Of a DNA stretch of 64,000 nucleotides, positions 38,283 to 50,781 are shown piece by piece (position 1 is the first letter of the stretch; every line of letters begins with the position of its first letter). The notes below the pieces were generated by a model. That model did not search any database. It had not been told where the DNA came from and was given only the letters and a program-made list of their open reading frames with translations. The position numbers were made by a program, and so were the translations under genes. Source of the stretch: Centroberyx gerrardi (lineage: Eukaryota; Chordata; Actinopteri; Beryciformes; Berycidae); NCBI RefSeq assembly GCF_048128805.1, contig NC_135997.1:24904315-24968314 (forward strand), read 5' to 3'.

Positions 38283-38640
38283 CAGAGGTTCTCAATTGTT
38301 TTTCAGCCAAGGACCCCTTACAAGATAGAGAATATACCGGGGACCCCCTCATTCTGATTTGTGATTTTGGGCTAACGTTATATAAATAAAAATTGACTTG
38401 ACATGTACAGTATGTCCCTTGGAATAATCTGACGTAGCCTATTTTTTTACACTTCTATAGTCTTAGTTATGTGAAAGAACAACACAAGTATTAGAAAGAT
38501 ATTAGATATGTATTAAAAATATTTGCACCATCTCAACACAGAATACCCATAAAACAATCATTAGCTGCAAGTAACACTGTACCTAAACAAAATATCAAAG
38601 GGAAATCAAGAGAAAAGTGTTAATTTGAAGTGCATTTCAG

Positions 38641-38683
<43 letters not shown>

Positions 38684-39255
38684 CAAGATAAAGTGTTTCA
38701 CTCTTAGTTCATATGTAATGATTGATAAAAGTCTAATCATAAAATAAATGCAGGCTATAACAAACTGAACACATGCCTGCATTGCAACATATGTATCAAG
38801 TAGATTGCAAAACATCTGCAACATTGCTACAATCCCAAACCACTACTTTGTCACCATCCGTTGTTGTTGCTGGCGGTAGTCCTCGCCCTTCCTCTCAAAA
38901 AAAGACCGGTCTTTTTTTACATAATCTGGATGCTTGGGTGCCTCTTCAATTTGGCAGGCTTCATCGCCTCATTGGCAAGACACTGCAGGCATATAAAACA
39001 TTTCGGCCTCCCTTCCACTTCAATAAATCCATATTGGAGATTAGAACGTAATCTGTGAACTATTTTAGATTTACAAAATGAAATATTATTCGTTGAACTA
39101 TGAAGCCTTTTGTAAAATAAATAAATAAATTAAAAAAAAACTTTTTTTTATATCATGATAATTTAAATGAATGAATCTGAAAACTTTTCACGGACCCCCT
39201 GGCAGAGTGTCCACGGACCCCTGGGGGTCCCCGGACCCCACTTTGAAAACCACTG
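38283..39255 (-). mobile_element. hAT element remnant with BED-finger fragment, copy A
   Basis: Ends CAGAGGTTCTCAA and TTGAAAACCACTG are hAT-style inverted termini. On the minus strand ANEAMKPAKLKRH resembles the end of a BED zinc finger in ZBED-like hAT transposases. It contains a CA microsatellite at about 38642-38682. I could not find a clear 8-bp target duplication. Confidence 0.65.
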
Positions 39256-41102
39256 GTGTAGGGGACCGGCCTAGAAGAGTGAATGTCCCTCACTGACTAA
39301 CTATCACATTTTCTAAATTTCTCTTCAAAATTATTTTGTGGTTTGTGATGGAAACCTCCTCTTTTCACTGTCCTGGCATTAAAAGGTTGCCACTGCACAG
39401 GATAATAACTGACATTTCACAATTCCAGGATTTACTTTGTAATAGCTCACCCCTCATTTTTTAATATATCAACTTCAAACCGCCTGTTTTTCAGCTCTGA
39501 GTTGTCCATCTGTTTGTCATACAAGTCTTTTTTATAATAGGCCTATGCCTGAATAGGATAGGTGATGATAGATCATAATGTCACGCTTCTATTTTCTAGT
39601 GGCTCTGAAATGCATCAAAATATAAGCTTCAAACTACCTCTCACATTTCTTTTAACTCAGCTGGACGTTTTCACAGCTGTATCTTGTCAGAAAAGTACTC
39701 ACAACATGTAATGATTTCTCACAATATCGTGCATTTGTTGCTCATGTGACTTTTAGTTATTGAAAAACGTTCTGGGGCACCTTGTGTCGTGATTGGTTCT
39801 AAAAGACAGCCAATCACAAAGAAGAGGAGGTGGGCCATTCTCAGTTTGACTTTGGAACCAGAAAGGGAGCAGTTATTTTTCAAAAGCCACAATAAAGAAA
39901 AGAAGCTGCGTTCTTGGAATCTTTTCATTTTCAAACTTGCAGAAAAGATGATTTCTTTCTATCTGTAGCCTACTGTCTGCTTTCTTTAATAGCTGTTATC
40001 TGTAGCCTACATTAGCTTTTTGATCTTAGCTAGCTAGCGTTAGCTTCAGTGCCTTCAAAAAGCAAGAAAGTGTGACTTCTTTTGCAATTGCTTTTGAAGA
40101 CATTGGTGAAAACTATCACATGTAATTGAATAGTGAGTGAATAAGCTAAAAAAAATGGCTACAAGATGATAACTTTAGCTACAGACTTAGCTAAAATATT
40201 AGCTTAAATAACAACAAGAGCTAGCCGTGCAACTTGTGGCTCTGAGGGCACCTCTCTGCTCTCCTACTGATTTACATTCAGTATGTTATGTTATTTACTA
40301 GTATTCTGCTCTTAGAGCACCTTTCTCATTATCACAGCAAGCAGCTCTCAGGGCACCTCAATGCTTTCAGGAGGCTTTGTATTCTGTTCCTAGACTTCTG
40401 CTCTTAGAGCAGCCTAGTCATGCAGCTGGTGGCTCTCAGGGCACCTCACTGCTCATAGGGATTTCCATACCGAACAGTGAGGTTCCCTGAGAGCTGCACT
40501 GCTAGGCCGCTCTAAGAGCAGAAGTCTAGGAATGGTATGGAAATCCCTATGAGCAGTGAGGTGAAAAATTGTGCCTTTCCCAGCCAGGATTGTTTAAAAG
40601 GTTTTTCTGAGAAAAAAAGATGTGAACCCTCAGAGATGAGCTGACAAACAAATGAGAGGTGCTTTGAAGCTGTTGAAAAATGAGGGTGCTATTTTAAAAT
40701 AATTAAAACATGGAATTGTGAAATATCAGTAATTATCTTATTAAGTGCCAGACTATATTTTATGTGCAGCTTGGACGAATATTCAGCGCTATTAACGTGC
40801 AACTGCATAGTAATCATGAATGGTGTTCCGTTAACTAAGGTTGTAAAAAAAATCAAACTCATTTCCCCCTTTCAAAATAAAACCCCAGAAGAATGAGGTT
40901 GGAAGCTGAAAAATTCCAGCAAATATTGAAACTAATTTCACTCGGTGAGTGAACTGTGGGAATATTGCCATACTCCTTGTTGGGAGTACTTTATCATCAA
41001 CTCTGTGGTTATTTAATCATTGGTTAAGAATGATTACAGAACATTTCCATTGAAATTAGATTTTTTCCTTTGTTGATTGAGTTTCTGTTATTTTAGTTTC
41101 AG
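39256..41102. other. Upstream region of UGT gene 3
   Basis: No gene. It holds interleaved inverted repeats at about 40390-40561 (listed as a finding) and a block of about 350 bases (39530-39885) absent from copy B. The stretch ends in the acceptor directly before the ATG of gene 3. Confidence 0.5.
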
Positions 41103-42689
41103 ATGAGGCTGATCTACTGTTGCAGCGCTTTGCTGCTGCTCACCATCATCCCCAGAGTTTGTCAAGGCGGAAATATCCTTGTCTTTCCTATTGAAGGCAG
41201 TCATTGGATAAACATGGATATCCTAATCCAAGCCTTGCATTCAAGAGGACACAATGTAACTATAGTGCGTTCTAGCAAAAGCTGGTACATCAAGGGTAAC
41301 TCCTCCTATTACAATACTCTCACAGTTAAAGTAGAGAAAAGCTTAGATCAAGAGTTCGTTATGAAACTAATATTCCAAATCATTGGATTTGAAAGGGGAT
41401 CTATTCCCTTGATAATTTTCCTCCATTTGGTTATTGGTATGTTTGACAAATTAGTTGAAGCGCACACAGTGGTGAGTGAATTTGTATCATCAATGTTTGA
41501 TGATCAAGAGTTGATGAGAAGCATGAAGGACAGCAAGTATGACCTGATAATCGCTGATCCCTGTTGGGGTGGTGGAACCATTTTAGCCAAATATCTGAAC
41601 CTACCTTTGGTTTATAATGTTCGCTGGCTAGCAGTTGGAGAGGGTCATTTTGCCATTGCTCCTTCACCTTTATCATATATTCCCATAACAGGAACTGGCC
41701 ACACTGATAAGATGACCTTTGTTGAGAGAGTTAAAAACATGCTGTTGTATGGGATTTCCAAAATCCAGGATAACCTCTTGGTTGCACAAATATACCAGAA
41801 ACTATGTGATAAATATCTTGGGCCAGATAATAACTTTTACCAGTTAATGCAGGCTGCAGATCTGTGGCTCATGAGAGTTGACTTTGTGTTCGAGTTCCCT
41901 CGCCCAACAATGCCTAACATTATCTATATGGGAGGGTTTCAGTGTAAACCTGCAAAACCTCTTCCTCAAGATTTGGAGGATTTTGTCCAGAGTTCTGGGG
42001 AGCATGGAGTCATCATCATGTCTCTGGGGACTTTTATCAGTGAACTTCCAATGGATTTATCAGAACATATAGCACATGCCTTTGCCCAACTCCCTCAAAA
42101 AGTAATATGGCGTTATACTGGAGACAGACCAGCCACTCTGGGCAACAACACTTTACTAGTTGACTGGATGCCACAGAATGACCTTTTAGGACATCCTAAG
42201 ATAAGGCTGTTTGTGGCTCATGGGGGAACAAATGGAGTTCAAGAAGCCATGTATCATGGGGTTCCAGTTGTGGGTCTACCTTTGTTTTTCGACCAATATG
42301 ACAACCTCCTGCGTCTGAAAGTGAGAGGAGCAGCTAAGATGTTAACCTTAGCCACAATGGACAAAGACAACAACTTCCTTGAGGCCTTAAAGGAAGTCCT
42401 CCATGAACCCTCCTACAGGATGAATGTGCAGAGGCTCTCCAGGCTGCACAGAGATCAGCCAATGAAGCCACTGGACCGGGCCCTCTTCTGGATAGAGTTT
42501 GTTATGAGACACAAAGGTGCTGCTCACCTGCGTACAGAGTCCTACAGAATGCCTTGGTATTCCTACCACTCTGTAGATGTTATTGTGTTCTTACTAGCAA
42601 CAGTACTTCTTTTGATCCTACTAGCTTTTGCCTTGATATGGTGCATTTGCAGTATGATGTGTTGTAAACAAAAAATTAAACGTGAATAA
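41103..42689 (+). CDS. ugt5: UDP-glucuronosyltransferase, UGT5-type, gene 3
   Basis: 528 residues in one exon, with the ATG directly following a splice acceptor (TTAGTTTCAG). Signal peptide to about residue 22, His34 in EGSHWINM, Asp in YDLIIADPCWGGG, UGT signature WMPQNDLLGHPKIRLFVAHG, membrane span, and tail ending KQKIKRE with a KxKxx retrieval signal. The acceptor half differs from genes 1 and 2. The block around LSEHIAHAFAQLPQKVIWRY is private to genes 3 and 5, while the rest of the donor half matches gene 1. It is the direct partner of gene 5 in the tandem duplication. Function as for the family; substrate unknown. Confidence 0.93.
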   Translation: MRLIYCCSALLLLTIIPRVCQGGNILVFPIEGSHWINMDILIQALHSRGHNVTIVRSSKSWYIKGNSSYYNTLTVKVEKSLDQEFVMKLIFQIIGFERGSIPLIIFLHLVIGMFDKLVEAHTVVSEFVSSMFDDQELMRSMKDSKYDLIIADPCWGGGTILAKYLNLPLVYNVRWLAVGEGHFAIAPSPLSYIPITGTGHTDKMTFVERVKNMLLYGISKIQDNLLVAQIYQKLCDKYLGPDNNFYQLMQAADLWLMRVDFVFEFPRPTMPNIIYMGGFQCKPAKPLPQDLEDFVQSSGEHGVIIMSLGTFISELPMDLSEHIAHAFAQLPQKVIWRYTGDRPATLGNNTLLVDWMPQNDLLGHPKIRLFVAHGGTNGVQEAMYHGVPVVGLPLFFDQYDNLLRLKVRGAAKMLTLATMDKDNNFLEALKEVLHEPSYRMNVQRLSRLHRDQPMKPLDRALFWIEFVMRHKGAAHLRTESYRMPWYSYHSVDVIVFLLATVLLLILLAFALIWCICSMMCCKQKIKRE

Positions 42690-42870
42690 ATGCACTAGAG
42701 ACAAATTCTTGATACTAAGGTGCAGCTCACCTACGCTCCAGGTCCTACAGAATGCCCTGGTAGTCTGCTCTTACTGGTCTGTGGATGCCCAGACTACTGT
42801 TTCACTGCTTACTTTGCTTCAGGTATCTTGAAAATTTAGAAATCTAGTATTGTGGTGGAAACAAAATAAA

Positions 42871-43020
42871 TCCTACAGAATGCCTTGGTATTCCTACTAC
42901 TCTGTAGATGAAGTTGTGTTCTTGCTTGGAACAGTGCTGCTGATTCTTTTGAGTGTTTTCATCTTGATAAGGTGTTTAGGCATTACAATGTGTTGTAAAT
43001 GTAAAATTAAGCGTCAGTAA
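42871..43020 (+). pseudogene. Spare UGT tail after gene 3, with open frame
   Basis: Fifty codons in frame: SYRMPWYSYYSVDEVVFLLG, a membrane span, then CCKCKIKRQ and a stop. It is an alternative C-terminal tail with its own retrieval signal lying 180 bases past the real stop of gene 3. No start or acceptor is evident. Repeated after gene 5 at 55002-55151. Confidence 0.85.
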
Positions 43021-44694
43021 TTATTCAACCGACATAAATCTTGTATACTAAAATCATAAACAATATAAGATGGTTTTATTTTAAAACTAAATGCAAAACA
43101 TTGTGGGTACTGCTATTATTTTATGCATTTCTATTCATGGTTTTAGCTACAGCTAATGTCCTGAATTGAAAATGATAAAAGCATCAGATATGGACCAAAT
43201 ACGCATGTTTGACTACCAATCATGTGACAGTTTTGAAAATTACTCTGCAATGGCATTAATTCTGGGAAAGGGAAAAGCAATATTTTGCATTATGGTGGAT
43301 TAATATATTTGATATTAACATTTTTCTAAGCTATTCAAATAAGATTGTGATGTAACTGAAAACTGAGATTTTGTACAGGTTTGCAATAAAGAAACTAAAT
43401 GGATGTTGTGACCTTTTTCATAACAATAGTTTTTATTTTCAGTACAACAGTTCATCTAGCACCACCAGGAATTAATTTGGGGAGGACAACTGTTCAGATG
43501 ACAAATAGGCCTATAATACAAAAATACTAGATCAAAGCTCATAAGAAACGAAACATGCATGCACACATATTCCAAAACTAATTGTGTTTTATTCTACAGC
43601 TTATTAACATTGTATTTTGAGATGCCTGTATTTCTAATAGACAAGGTTCTACTGCATTGTATTGAATGTAGTGTATGTGTCATAATATAGAGAGGTCAAA
43701 CATGTTGAAATAAATCACATGCTTAAGTGTAATCATGGTAATGTAACACATTCCTGTTGATAACATTGCAGTGCTGGCTTATTGCACTGCAATGACTGAG
43801 TTTGCCTTGGTACATGTAAGAGATAACCATCTGTAATCAGTTCTGCAGAAGTGCCGTAATGGGCGGAGCAAATGTCCCAAAAGAAATCAGTAAGTGGCTT
43901 TTCAGCTGCCAATTTGCTTAGGTATTAAACTACCCAAGGGATAAGTTCAATACAGGTTGCTGACAAGAATGCTAGGATTAAAAGTCTGGACTGTAAGTTT
44001 GACATTATAGATTTTGTTTTTATGAAGTTTTATGAGAAACATGTAGGCTAAGTGATCTTTATCAAGTGAATTGTAAACATACTCCTATATGGACTGAAGA
44101 GACATCCACACCAAAACGTAAACATTTACACTTAGGTTTGTTTCTACCTTCTGCAAGCTAAAGTTACCAACTGGAACAACCACTGCATTGAGTCAGGTAC
44201 ATTCCTCAAGGATCATATATTAGAACAATGTGTTCTATTGGGGCTATGCGGTTTTTTTTTTTGTTCTTTTTTTTTTTTTACAACTGAATACTAATTTTTC
44301 CAGAAACAATTTAGTTGTGGTGGTTATTTAAAAAAGGAACTATGCACTATCTTTGACTGACTTTGGAGTTTGATACAGAATCCATGCAATATATTGAGCT
44401 CTTAACACTCAAAAGACACACCATTTTCCTGAATTTGGCTTCATACACTATAACCCAGTGAAGTGGCCAATATGGTTTCAACATGTTTCTGCACAACTGT
44501 TAGGCGTAACGCCTCACAGCTATCAAGTGTTGTTAAGGTGTTGCAACATAGTTCTCCTTTTTTGGATTGCTCAACCATCTACTGTTCCAGCCTCCGTCTA
44601 TGTGCATTCATACTTACTCTGGATTATTTTAGTAATGGCTATATTTGTCTATTTCAGACTGCACTAACTGCATGCTTGTGAGAAGATCTTGAAG
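43021..44694. other. Spacer between genes 3 and 4, with candidate first exon of gene 4
   Basis: A poly(A) signal AATAAA (43385) could serve gene 3. A TATTAAA-like element near 43925 is followed by a donor GGACT/GTAAGT (43992/43993), a candidate non-coding first exon for gene 4. The acceptor TATTTCAG at 44657 ends the intron. In copy B the donor reads ATAAGT (56125). Confidence 0.35.
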
Positions 44695-46269
44695 ATGTTT
44701 TTTTCTTGGGCTTCTATCATCTCTCTTTTGACCGTCATACTTCCAGCTGCCCAGGGTGGGAAAGTTCTGGTATTTCCACATGGCAGCCACTGGGTGAACA
44801 TGAACATACTTGTCGAGGAGCTGCATTCAAGGGGCCACAGTGTGACAGTAGTTCGAGCTTCAGACAGCTGGTACATCAAGGACACCTCTCCCTTCTACAG
44901 TTCCGTTACAGTGGATATTGCTGGAGGTGCTGATGAGGAATTATTTCGCCTATTTGTCTCTGAAGTTATTCAGATAAAACGAGGGGGTAGGTCTGCTTGG
45001 ACTCGTTTTGCTTTAGACATGGAGTTGAAAGATATGTTTTCAGAAATGCATAGGAAAGTCTGTGAGATGGTGATTTACATGTTTGAGAATAAAGAGCTGA
45101 TGCGGACCCTTAATGACACCAAGTACGACATGGTTTTGACAGACCCCTCTAATGGGGGAGGAGTAATGCTGGCTCACTACTTGGGATTGCCTTTAGTGTT
45201 CAATGTTAGGTGGACTGTTCATGGTGAAGCCCATTTTGCAATTGCACCCTCCCCACTTTCCTATGTCCCATTTCCAATTGCAGAATTAACTGATGAAATG
45301 ACTTTTTTTGAGAGGGTCAAAAATGTGGTTGTTTACACTATAAGGATGCATCTCTACAAACAGACGGTGGGGCCACACTATTCTGAATTGTGCAACCGCT
45401 ACTTTGGTCTGGATGGAGACTACTTCTCCCTGTTTCAAGCAGCAGACTTGTGGCTCATGAGAGTTGACTTTGTTTTTGAGTTCCCTCGCCCAACAATGCC
45501 TAATGTTATCTACATGGGAGGGTTCCAATGTAAACCTGCTAAACCTCTTCCTCAACACCTGGAGGAGTTTGTCCAGAGCTCTGGGGAACATGGAGTCATC
45601 ATCATGTCTCTGGGAACTTTAGTTGCAGAGCTTCCCAGTGACTTAGCTGATGAGATAGCTGCAGCTTTTGCCAAACTACCACAGAACGTCATCTGGAGGT
45701 ATACAGGTGACAGGCCAGCTACACTGGGCAACAACACTTTACTAGTTGACTGGATGCCACAGAATGACCTTTTAGGACATCCAAGGACCAAAGTGTTTGT
45801 GGCACACGGAGGAACAAATGGGATTTTTGAGGCTATATATCACAGTGTTCCAATTGTAGGCATTCCCCTTGTGTTTGATCAAGCAGACAACCTCTCTAGA
45901 ATGAGAGTGAAGGGTGTGGCGAAGGTTGTGGATATTTCTGGATTAGATAGGATCATGTTTTGGAATGCCTTACAGGACGTCCTCCATGAGCCCTCCTACA
46001 GGATGAACATGCAGAGACTCTCCAGGCTGCACAGAGATCAGCCAATGAAGCCACTGGACCGGGCCCTCTTCTGGATAGAGTTTGTCATGAGACACAAAGG
46101 TGCTGCTCACCTGCGTACAGAGTCCTACAGAATGCCTTGGTATTCCTACCACTCTGTAGATGTTATTGTGTTCTTGCTAGCAACAGTACTTCTTTTGATC
46201 CTACTAGCTTTTGCCTTGATCAGGTTTTGTTTTAGGATGTGTTGTAAACAAAAAATTAAACGTGAATAA
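44695..46269 (+). CDS. ugt5: UDP-glucuronosyltransferase, UGT5-type, gene 4
   Basis: 524 residues in one exon, starting MFFSWASII after an acceptor at 44657. Signal peptide, His32 in HGSHWVNM, Asp in YDMVLTDPSNGGG, UGT signature WMPQNDLLGHPRTKVFVAHG, membrane span and KIKRE ending. Compared with its family it lacks one residue next to the catalytic His (FPHGSHW against FPxxGSHW). The segment GIFEAIYHSVPIVGIPLVFD through the following 35 residues is diverged from genes 1-3, but the flanking blocks are near identical, a mosaic consistent with conversion. The partner copy, gene 6, is a pseudogene. Likely an active enzyme, though the one-residue loss leaves some doubt. Confidence 0.9.
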   Translation: MFFSWASIISLLTVILPAAQGGKVLVFPHGSHWVNMNILVEELHSRGHSVTVVRASDSWYIKDTSPFYSSVTVDIAGGADEELFRLFVSEVIQIKRGGRSAWTRFALDMELKDMFSEMHRKVCEMVIYMFENKELMRTLNDTKYDMVLTDPSNGGGVMLAHYLGLPLVFNVRWTVHGEAHFAIAPSPLSYVPFPIAELTDEMTFFERVKNVVVYTIRMHLYKQTVGPHYSELCNRYFGLDGDYFSLFQAADLWLMRVDFVFEFPRPTMPNVIYMGGFQCKPAKPLPQHLEEFVQSSGEHGVIIMSLGTLVAELPSDLADEIAAAFAKLPQNVIWRYTGDRPATLGNNTLLVDWMPQNDLLGHPRTKVFVAHGGTNGIFEAIYHSVPIVGIPLVFDQADNLSRMRVKGVAKVVDISGLDRIMFWNALQDVLHEPSYRMNMQRLSRLHRDQPMKPLDRALFWIEFVMRHKGAAHLRTESYRMPWYSYHSVDVIVFLLATVLLLILLAFALIRFCFRMCCKQKIKRE

Positions 46270-46796
46270 ATGCACTAGAGACAAATTCTTGATACTAAGG
46301 TGCAGCTCACCTGCGCTCCGGGTCCTACAGAATCCCCTGGTAGTCTACTCCTACCGCTCTGTGGATGGCCAGACTATTGGCTGTTTCACTGCTTACTTTA
46401 TTTCAGATATGTTGAAAATGTAGAAATATAGATTTGTGGTGGAAACAAAAGGAAATCCAGAAATGCTAATCAATATTAATTTTGTAGTTTGTACAGTTCA
46501 TGTTCGACTAAGGCCTTTACTGGATAGACTGTGAGACCTTGAAATGTGACCCAACATGGAAAAACAGACACATTGTGGGTGATAGTTTTTGTTGTTTGTT
46601 GTTGTTGATCTTTGTATTCAGAGCTTTAAATGGTATATTCTATAATAGGGGTCAATGAATTATTGTTTGAATTACTAATTATTGAATAAAAAAAGTGAAT
46701 TTTCATCAAACTTTTTCTGATGTAAAATGGATCTGAGAGTTGTTCTGTAAAGTTAAATCAGTCTGGTTTGCTGGCCTTTGGTCACAAACTTGCCCT

Positions 46797-48280
46797 TGTA
46801 GAAGTGGCAGGAAAGTTGAGACGGACAACTTCTCTCGTTGACTACACCAACTCGTGTGTCATTTATTTTAACCACAGAGCAAGACAATTTACTTTGCGCT
46901 CAAAAACACAACATTACGTCGAGCTGACGTCAGACTCAGAAAACCAGACTTTCTTAAAGGGACCGTGTCTCCTTAACCCTGAGAAGCACACAATATAACT
47001 GCGTGTGTTAAACATACCCAAACCACAGATTATGGTGAATAATGTCTATAGCAGGGGTCTCAAACTCAATTTACCTGGGGGCCGCTGGAGGCAGAGTCTG
47101 GGTGAGGCTGGGCCGCATCAGGTATTCCACAAGAAAAGCTTTGTTAAAAAAAATCCAATCTTCTCAAATGTCTTTATTTTTATTTTTTAACACAAAATAA
47201 GATTTAAACGTCTTTATTAACAGTTCTTTAACCTCAATGGGTTCTTCTGAATATGAATTGTCCTGAACATGAATGGAACATTGAAGAACATGAACTGTTC
47301 TTCTGAACATGGCTTTTCCGCTTTTTGAACGTCATTTCCGCTTATTTTTCCTGTGACAGCAGCACGGTGGTCGGCGGATAATAGCCCGGTAGCAGTCTCC
47401 TTTGTTTTTGCGCTCGATGTTCATGTCTTTCATGATGACATGAACACCATGGCATTTGTAGATGGTAGAAAGTACCGGGATAGCGAGCGCAAAAAGGCGA
47501 CTGCTCCCGGAGTGTTATCCGCCGTGCTGTTGTTACAGGAAAAAGAAGCGGAAATGACACCGTGCTGTTGTTGTTGTTGTAAACGTAGTCATAGAAACAA
47601 AAACAAAAAAATGACATCATATAGAAATATATGTAGTGTTCATCGTGTGAGGCAATGCAAATAGCGCGATGCAAATAAAAAATAATGACCCACAAATAAC
47701 GGTGCGACCCTATAATTGGTTCGGGTTACCGGGGACTGTTATCGCCGACGGACAGGTGTCGCTATGTGACTGCAGACTACATTAGGCTACATTGAGTTCC
47801 TTACTTTTCTTTTATCCCGCCGCGTACGCATCACTTTGATTTATTTTGTCAGAGAGAGACATATATACGTATAATGTCCCGCTGGGCAGCAACTTAAAAA
47901 ACTTTTTTTTGGAAGTGTTGTGAACGCAGCGCGCTGGGACGAATGTCCGCGTGTGCCCAATAGAAACGAGGCAGCCAGCCAGGCACGGAAGAAAACTCTC
48001 CATGGCAACGCTGCTGTAACTTTCACTCATTGAGAAATGTTTCTCTGCTTGCATCAAGCCCGGTCGATGTCCCACCCCCGAGAGCCATATACCCCACCGT
48101 GATTGGTAGGCTCGTTCATCTCCGCACACAATACTGTAAAGTGCCATCCATATAAAACTTGCGGGCCGCACTAACATTAAACTTTCATATTAAGGTGGGG
48201 GCCACAAAATATCGTCTCGCGGGCCGCAATTGGCCCGCGGGCCGCGAGTTTGAGACCCATGGTCTATAGAGTCCGCCACA
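46797..48280. mobile_element. Solo-LTR-like fossil, split by a hAT insertion
   Basis: The sequence begins TGTAGAAGTGGC, ends CCGCCACA, and is flanked by CCCT on both sides (46793-46796, 48281-48284). Copy A has an uninterrupted site here. Removing the inner hAT leaves about 270 bases with TG...CA ends, as for a solo LTR. No coding parts were seen. It is present in copy B only, so probably younger than the duplication. Confidence 0.5.
47052..48261. mobile_element. Non-autonomous hAT element, 1210 bp
   Basis: Ends CAGGGGTCTCAAACTC and GAGTTTGAGACCCATG form inverted repeats (14 of 16). Both sides carry the 8-bp target duplication GTCTATAG (47044-47051, 48262-48269). GGGCCGC motifs near both ends are typical of a widespread fish hAT family. 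Inside, 47331-47558 forms a long imperfect palindrome. Confidence 0.92.
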
Positions 48281-48284
48281 CCCT

Positions 48285-49889
48285 CATAGTCTCCTCACTC
48301 TGTTTCATTTATGTACATACTTCTTACTCTTCTTCCTTGCAATGAGACAAATATGTATCTGCTGTTTACCAAACCTAGATACCCGAACCAAAGCCGCTCA
48401 AAGGGGACGGTACACTTTTCATCTCAGTATAATAATGCATTATGCATATATTTAGGCCTACACTAGGAATCCTCTTTGCCAATTCTGCAGCGCCCTCTAG
48501 CCACAATTCTGCAGTAAGGCAGCACAAAGTTATCTTCTCTGATAATACTGAATTAACTTTGTATGTTTTTGTTAATAGATGAAAGCTAAAAATACATAGA
48601 CTAAAGAAATTACTCAAGAAACAAATAAGAATAAATCATGGATATCGGAATAATGTTGGCAATTCAAATCCATGGCATTCACAATTTAGGTTGTGCATTT
48701 GGAATTCAGTACAAACATTGCATTGGAACTAAGCTAGAAGAAAACAGCCATTAGGTGACTATCTACATTGATTACATTTCATATAGGCCGATTCCATATA
48801 ACAGTCTGCAATCACTTTATCACCATATGATAAGCAGACAAGATAACATTTGTCCCATCATGGGTGCAGGCTTGGCCTAATCGCTCACTAGGGTAGGGAT
48901 ATCATTTTACTATTAAAAAATGAATAAATTGATAAATAATTCGGAGTGAGTGAGGGAGTGAGTGAATGAATTCATGAATGAAAGAAACTGTGTTTTAAAG
49001 CATAAACTGGTAAGTAAAGTAGATAAATGGAAATAATCAAAACCTATTTCATTGCATATAATCTTTGACAAAGCCCCTAACAAAAAATAATCAGCAGTAG
49101 GCCAAACCTCCACATCACTGTTATATTGCACACAAAGCCAATTTATTTTATCGTCCAGGAATTTATAGTCAAACTTTGACCATGATCTTTGTTTTTTCTT
49201 AGCTCCTCCCTCCAGAAGGTCAGCATCAACTCGCCTACATTTTATTCACACAGTTTAAAGCAATTTTCGAACCCCGAGCGTGATTTGATTTTCCCGTTTG
49301 GAGTATCACAATATAGCCCCACAGTAAGTAGAAAAACTGTTACAATGTGTGACTATGTTGCCTAATAGCGACTGTCATTTACAGATGCAATATGCAGCTC
49401 AGTGAAGAAGTGGAGATTTCCCAGTTGTGTTTCTAATCAGTGAATTGCGATCAGAGCTGATACGCCATCCTTAAAATTCTCATGAGTTTGCAAAAAACGC
49501 GACATTGCGTTTACCAGGGGTATAGTATTTGAAATAATACTGGTAGACTATGGGCTACGCTGATGAAAGTAGTTTAAAGTTCGCTTTTCGCCGTTAATTG
49601 TTTTGGCAACAACTGCACCTTATCGGGTTTTTTTTTCTACAGCCTTAACTCAACACCACTAATGATCACAAGCAATTGCAAGTAGCACTAAATATCCGTT
49701 AAAGTGGCGAGTATTCAGGGAGCCGTGGTAAAATTGCAATATGTAGTTTCAACATGCAGTGACTCATACCAATTCTATTGTGATCACTGGCAATCCCTCT
49801 TGATTTCACAACCCTGGCATTGCCAGCAGCGGGCACACCTTTCGAAGTAGCTTGAATGATTGAAACTTAATTCGACCAAAGTCTAGTAG
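48285..49889. other. Upstream region of UGT gene 5, with candidate first exon
   Basis: Matches 34430-35947 of copy A. The candidate non-coding first exon of gene 5 ends at the donor CCCACA/GTAAGT (49323/49324). The TATA-like element here reads GAATTTATAG rather than GAATATATAG. Confidence 0.4.
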
Positions 49890-50704
49890 CCCAGCAAACA
49901 TTTCGACGTCGATCAGACGTCTAATCAACGTTGGTCCTGGAGGTCGACTCGTCGCCTGGTGGAGGGGCTGATATTAAAGTTTTTCTGACGTCGGACTTTG
50001 GACCCACGTCGTTTCAACGGCTCATAGACGACATCAATCCACGTCGTTTCAACGTTTTATAGACGACATTATTTCAACCTATATAAAATTTACTTTTAAG
50101 CCACTAAATACCCACATACTTATGAAAGAAAATAGAATTAAGCTAAATTTCACATCTTTCTATGATACCTTAGTTTTTTTTAAATCTTTAACCTATTTAG
50201 GGCATAGAGAAATTACATAATACTCTTCATCAAAAGACAGCATTCAGGATATAAAGAAAACACAAAAACATTTTGAAAATAATGTTGCATTTGCTTGTTT
50301 ATTGAGACTCAAACCCCATGTGTAAACACTACCGTTCACAATCATGTTACAAAGTTATATCGTTGTTATTTTTTAACTGTTTATTCAGTTACACCATTGT
50401 CAAACAAGTTTTCCTCGAAATCACCATTTCCCGAAGATTAATGTTTTCATGTCGGCAAATGGTCGAAATAAAGTCACGCTGTGACTCGACATCTATTACA
50501 CTTGTTGGCCTCGACGCAGGATGCGGAAATGTTTGCTGGGAGTATTTATTCGGTTACACCACTCTAAAATAAGTTTTCCTAGATATCACCATTCCCCTAA
50601 GATTATGTTTTCATGTCGGCAAATGATCGAAATAAAGTCACGTTGTGACTCGACGTCTATTGTACTTGTTGGCCTCGACGCAGGTCGATGAAATGTTTGC
50701 TGGG
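49890..50704. mobile_element. Non-autonomous DNA transposon with CCCAGCAAACATTTC ends, copy B
   Basis: Same element as at 35948 but shorter: the inner roughly 800 bases and the hAT are absent. Its right end is duplicated, with an inner GAAATGTTTGCTGGG at about 50526-50540 and a second about 165 bases later at the true end. Confidence 0.7.
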
Positions 50705-50781
50705 AGCCTATAGTCAGTTACGTTCTCTTTATTTTTCACAGCTCTTGGATTGCCCACTAGGGGTCGCCAAACATTTTAAAT

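Larger units (their letters stand above)
33901..46269 (+). repeat. Tandem segmental duplication, copy A (about 12.4 kb)
   Basis: From just after gene 2 to the end of gene 4 this segment matches 46270-58412 in order: the same post-stop sequence (TGCACTAGAG...), the same upstream non-coding region with the same DNA transposons, and two UGT genes. Breakpoints probably lie within the conserved UGT 3' coding end. Differences from copy B are mainly insertions or deletions, with a few percent base changes by eye. Confidence 0.9.
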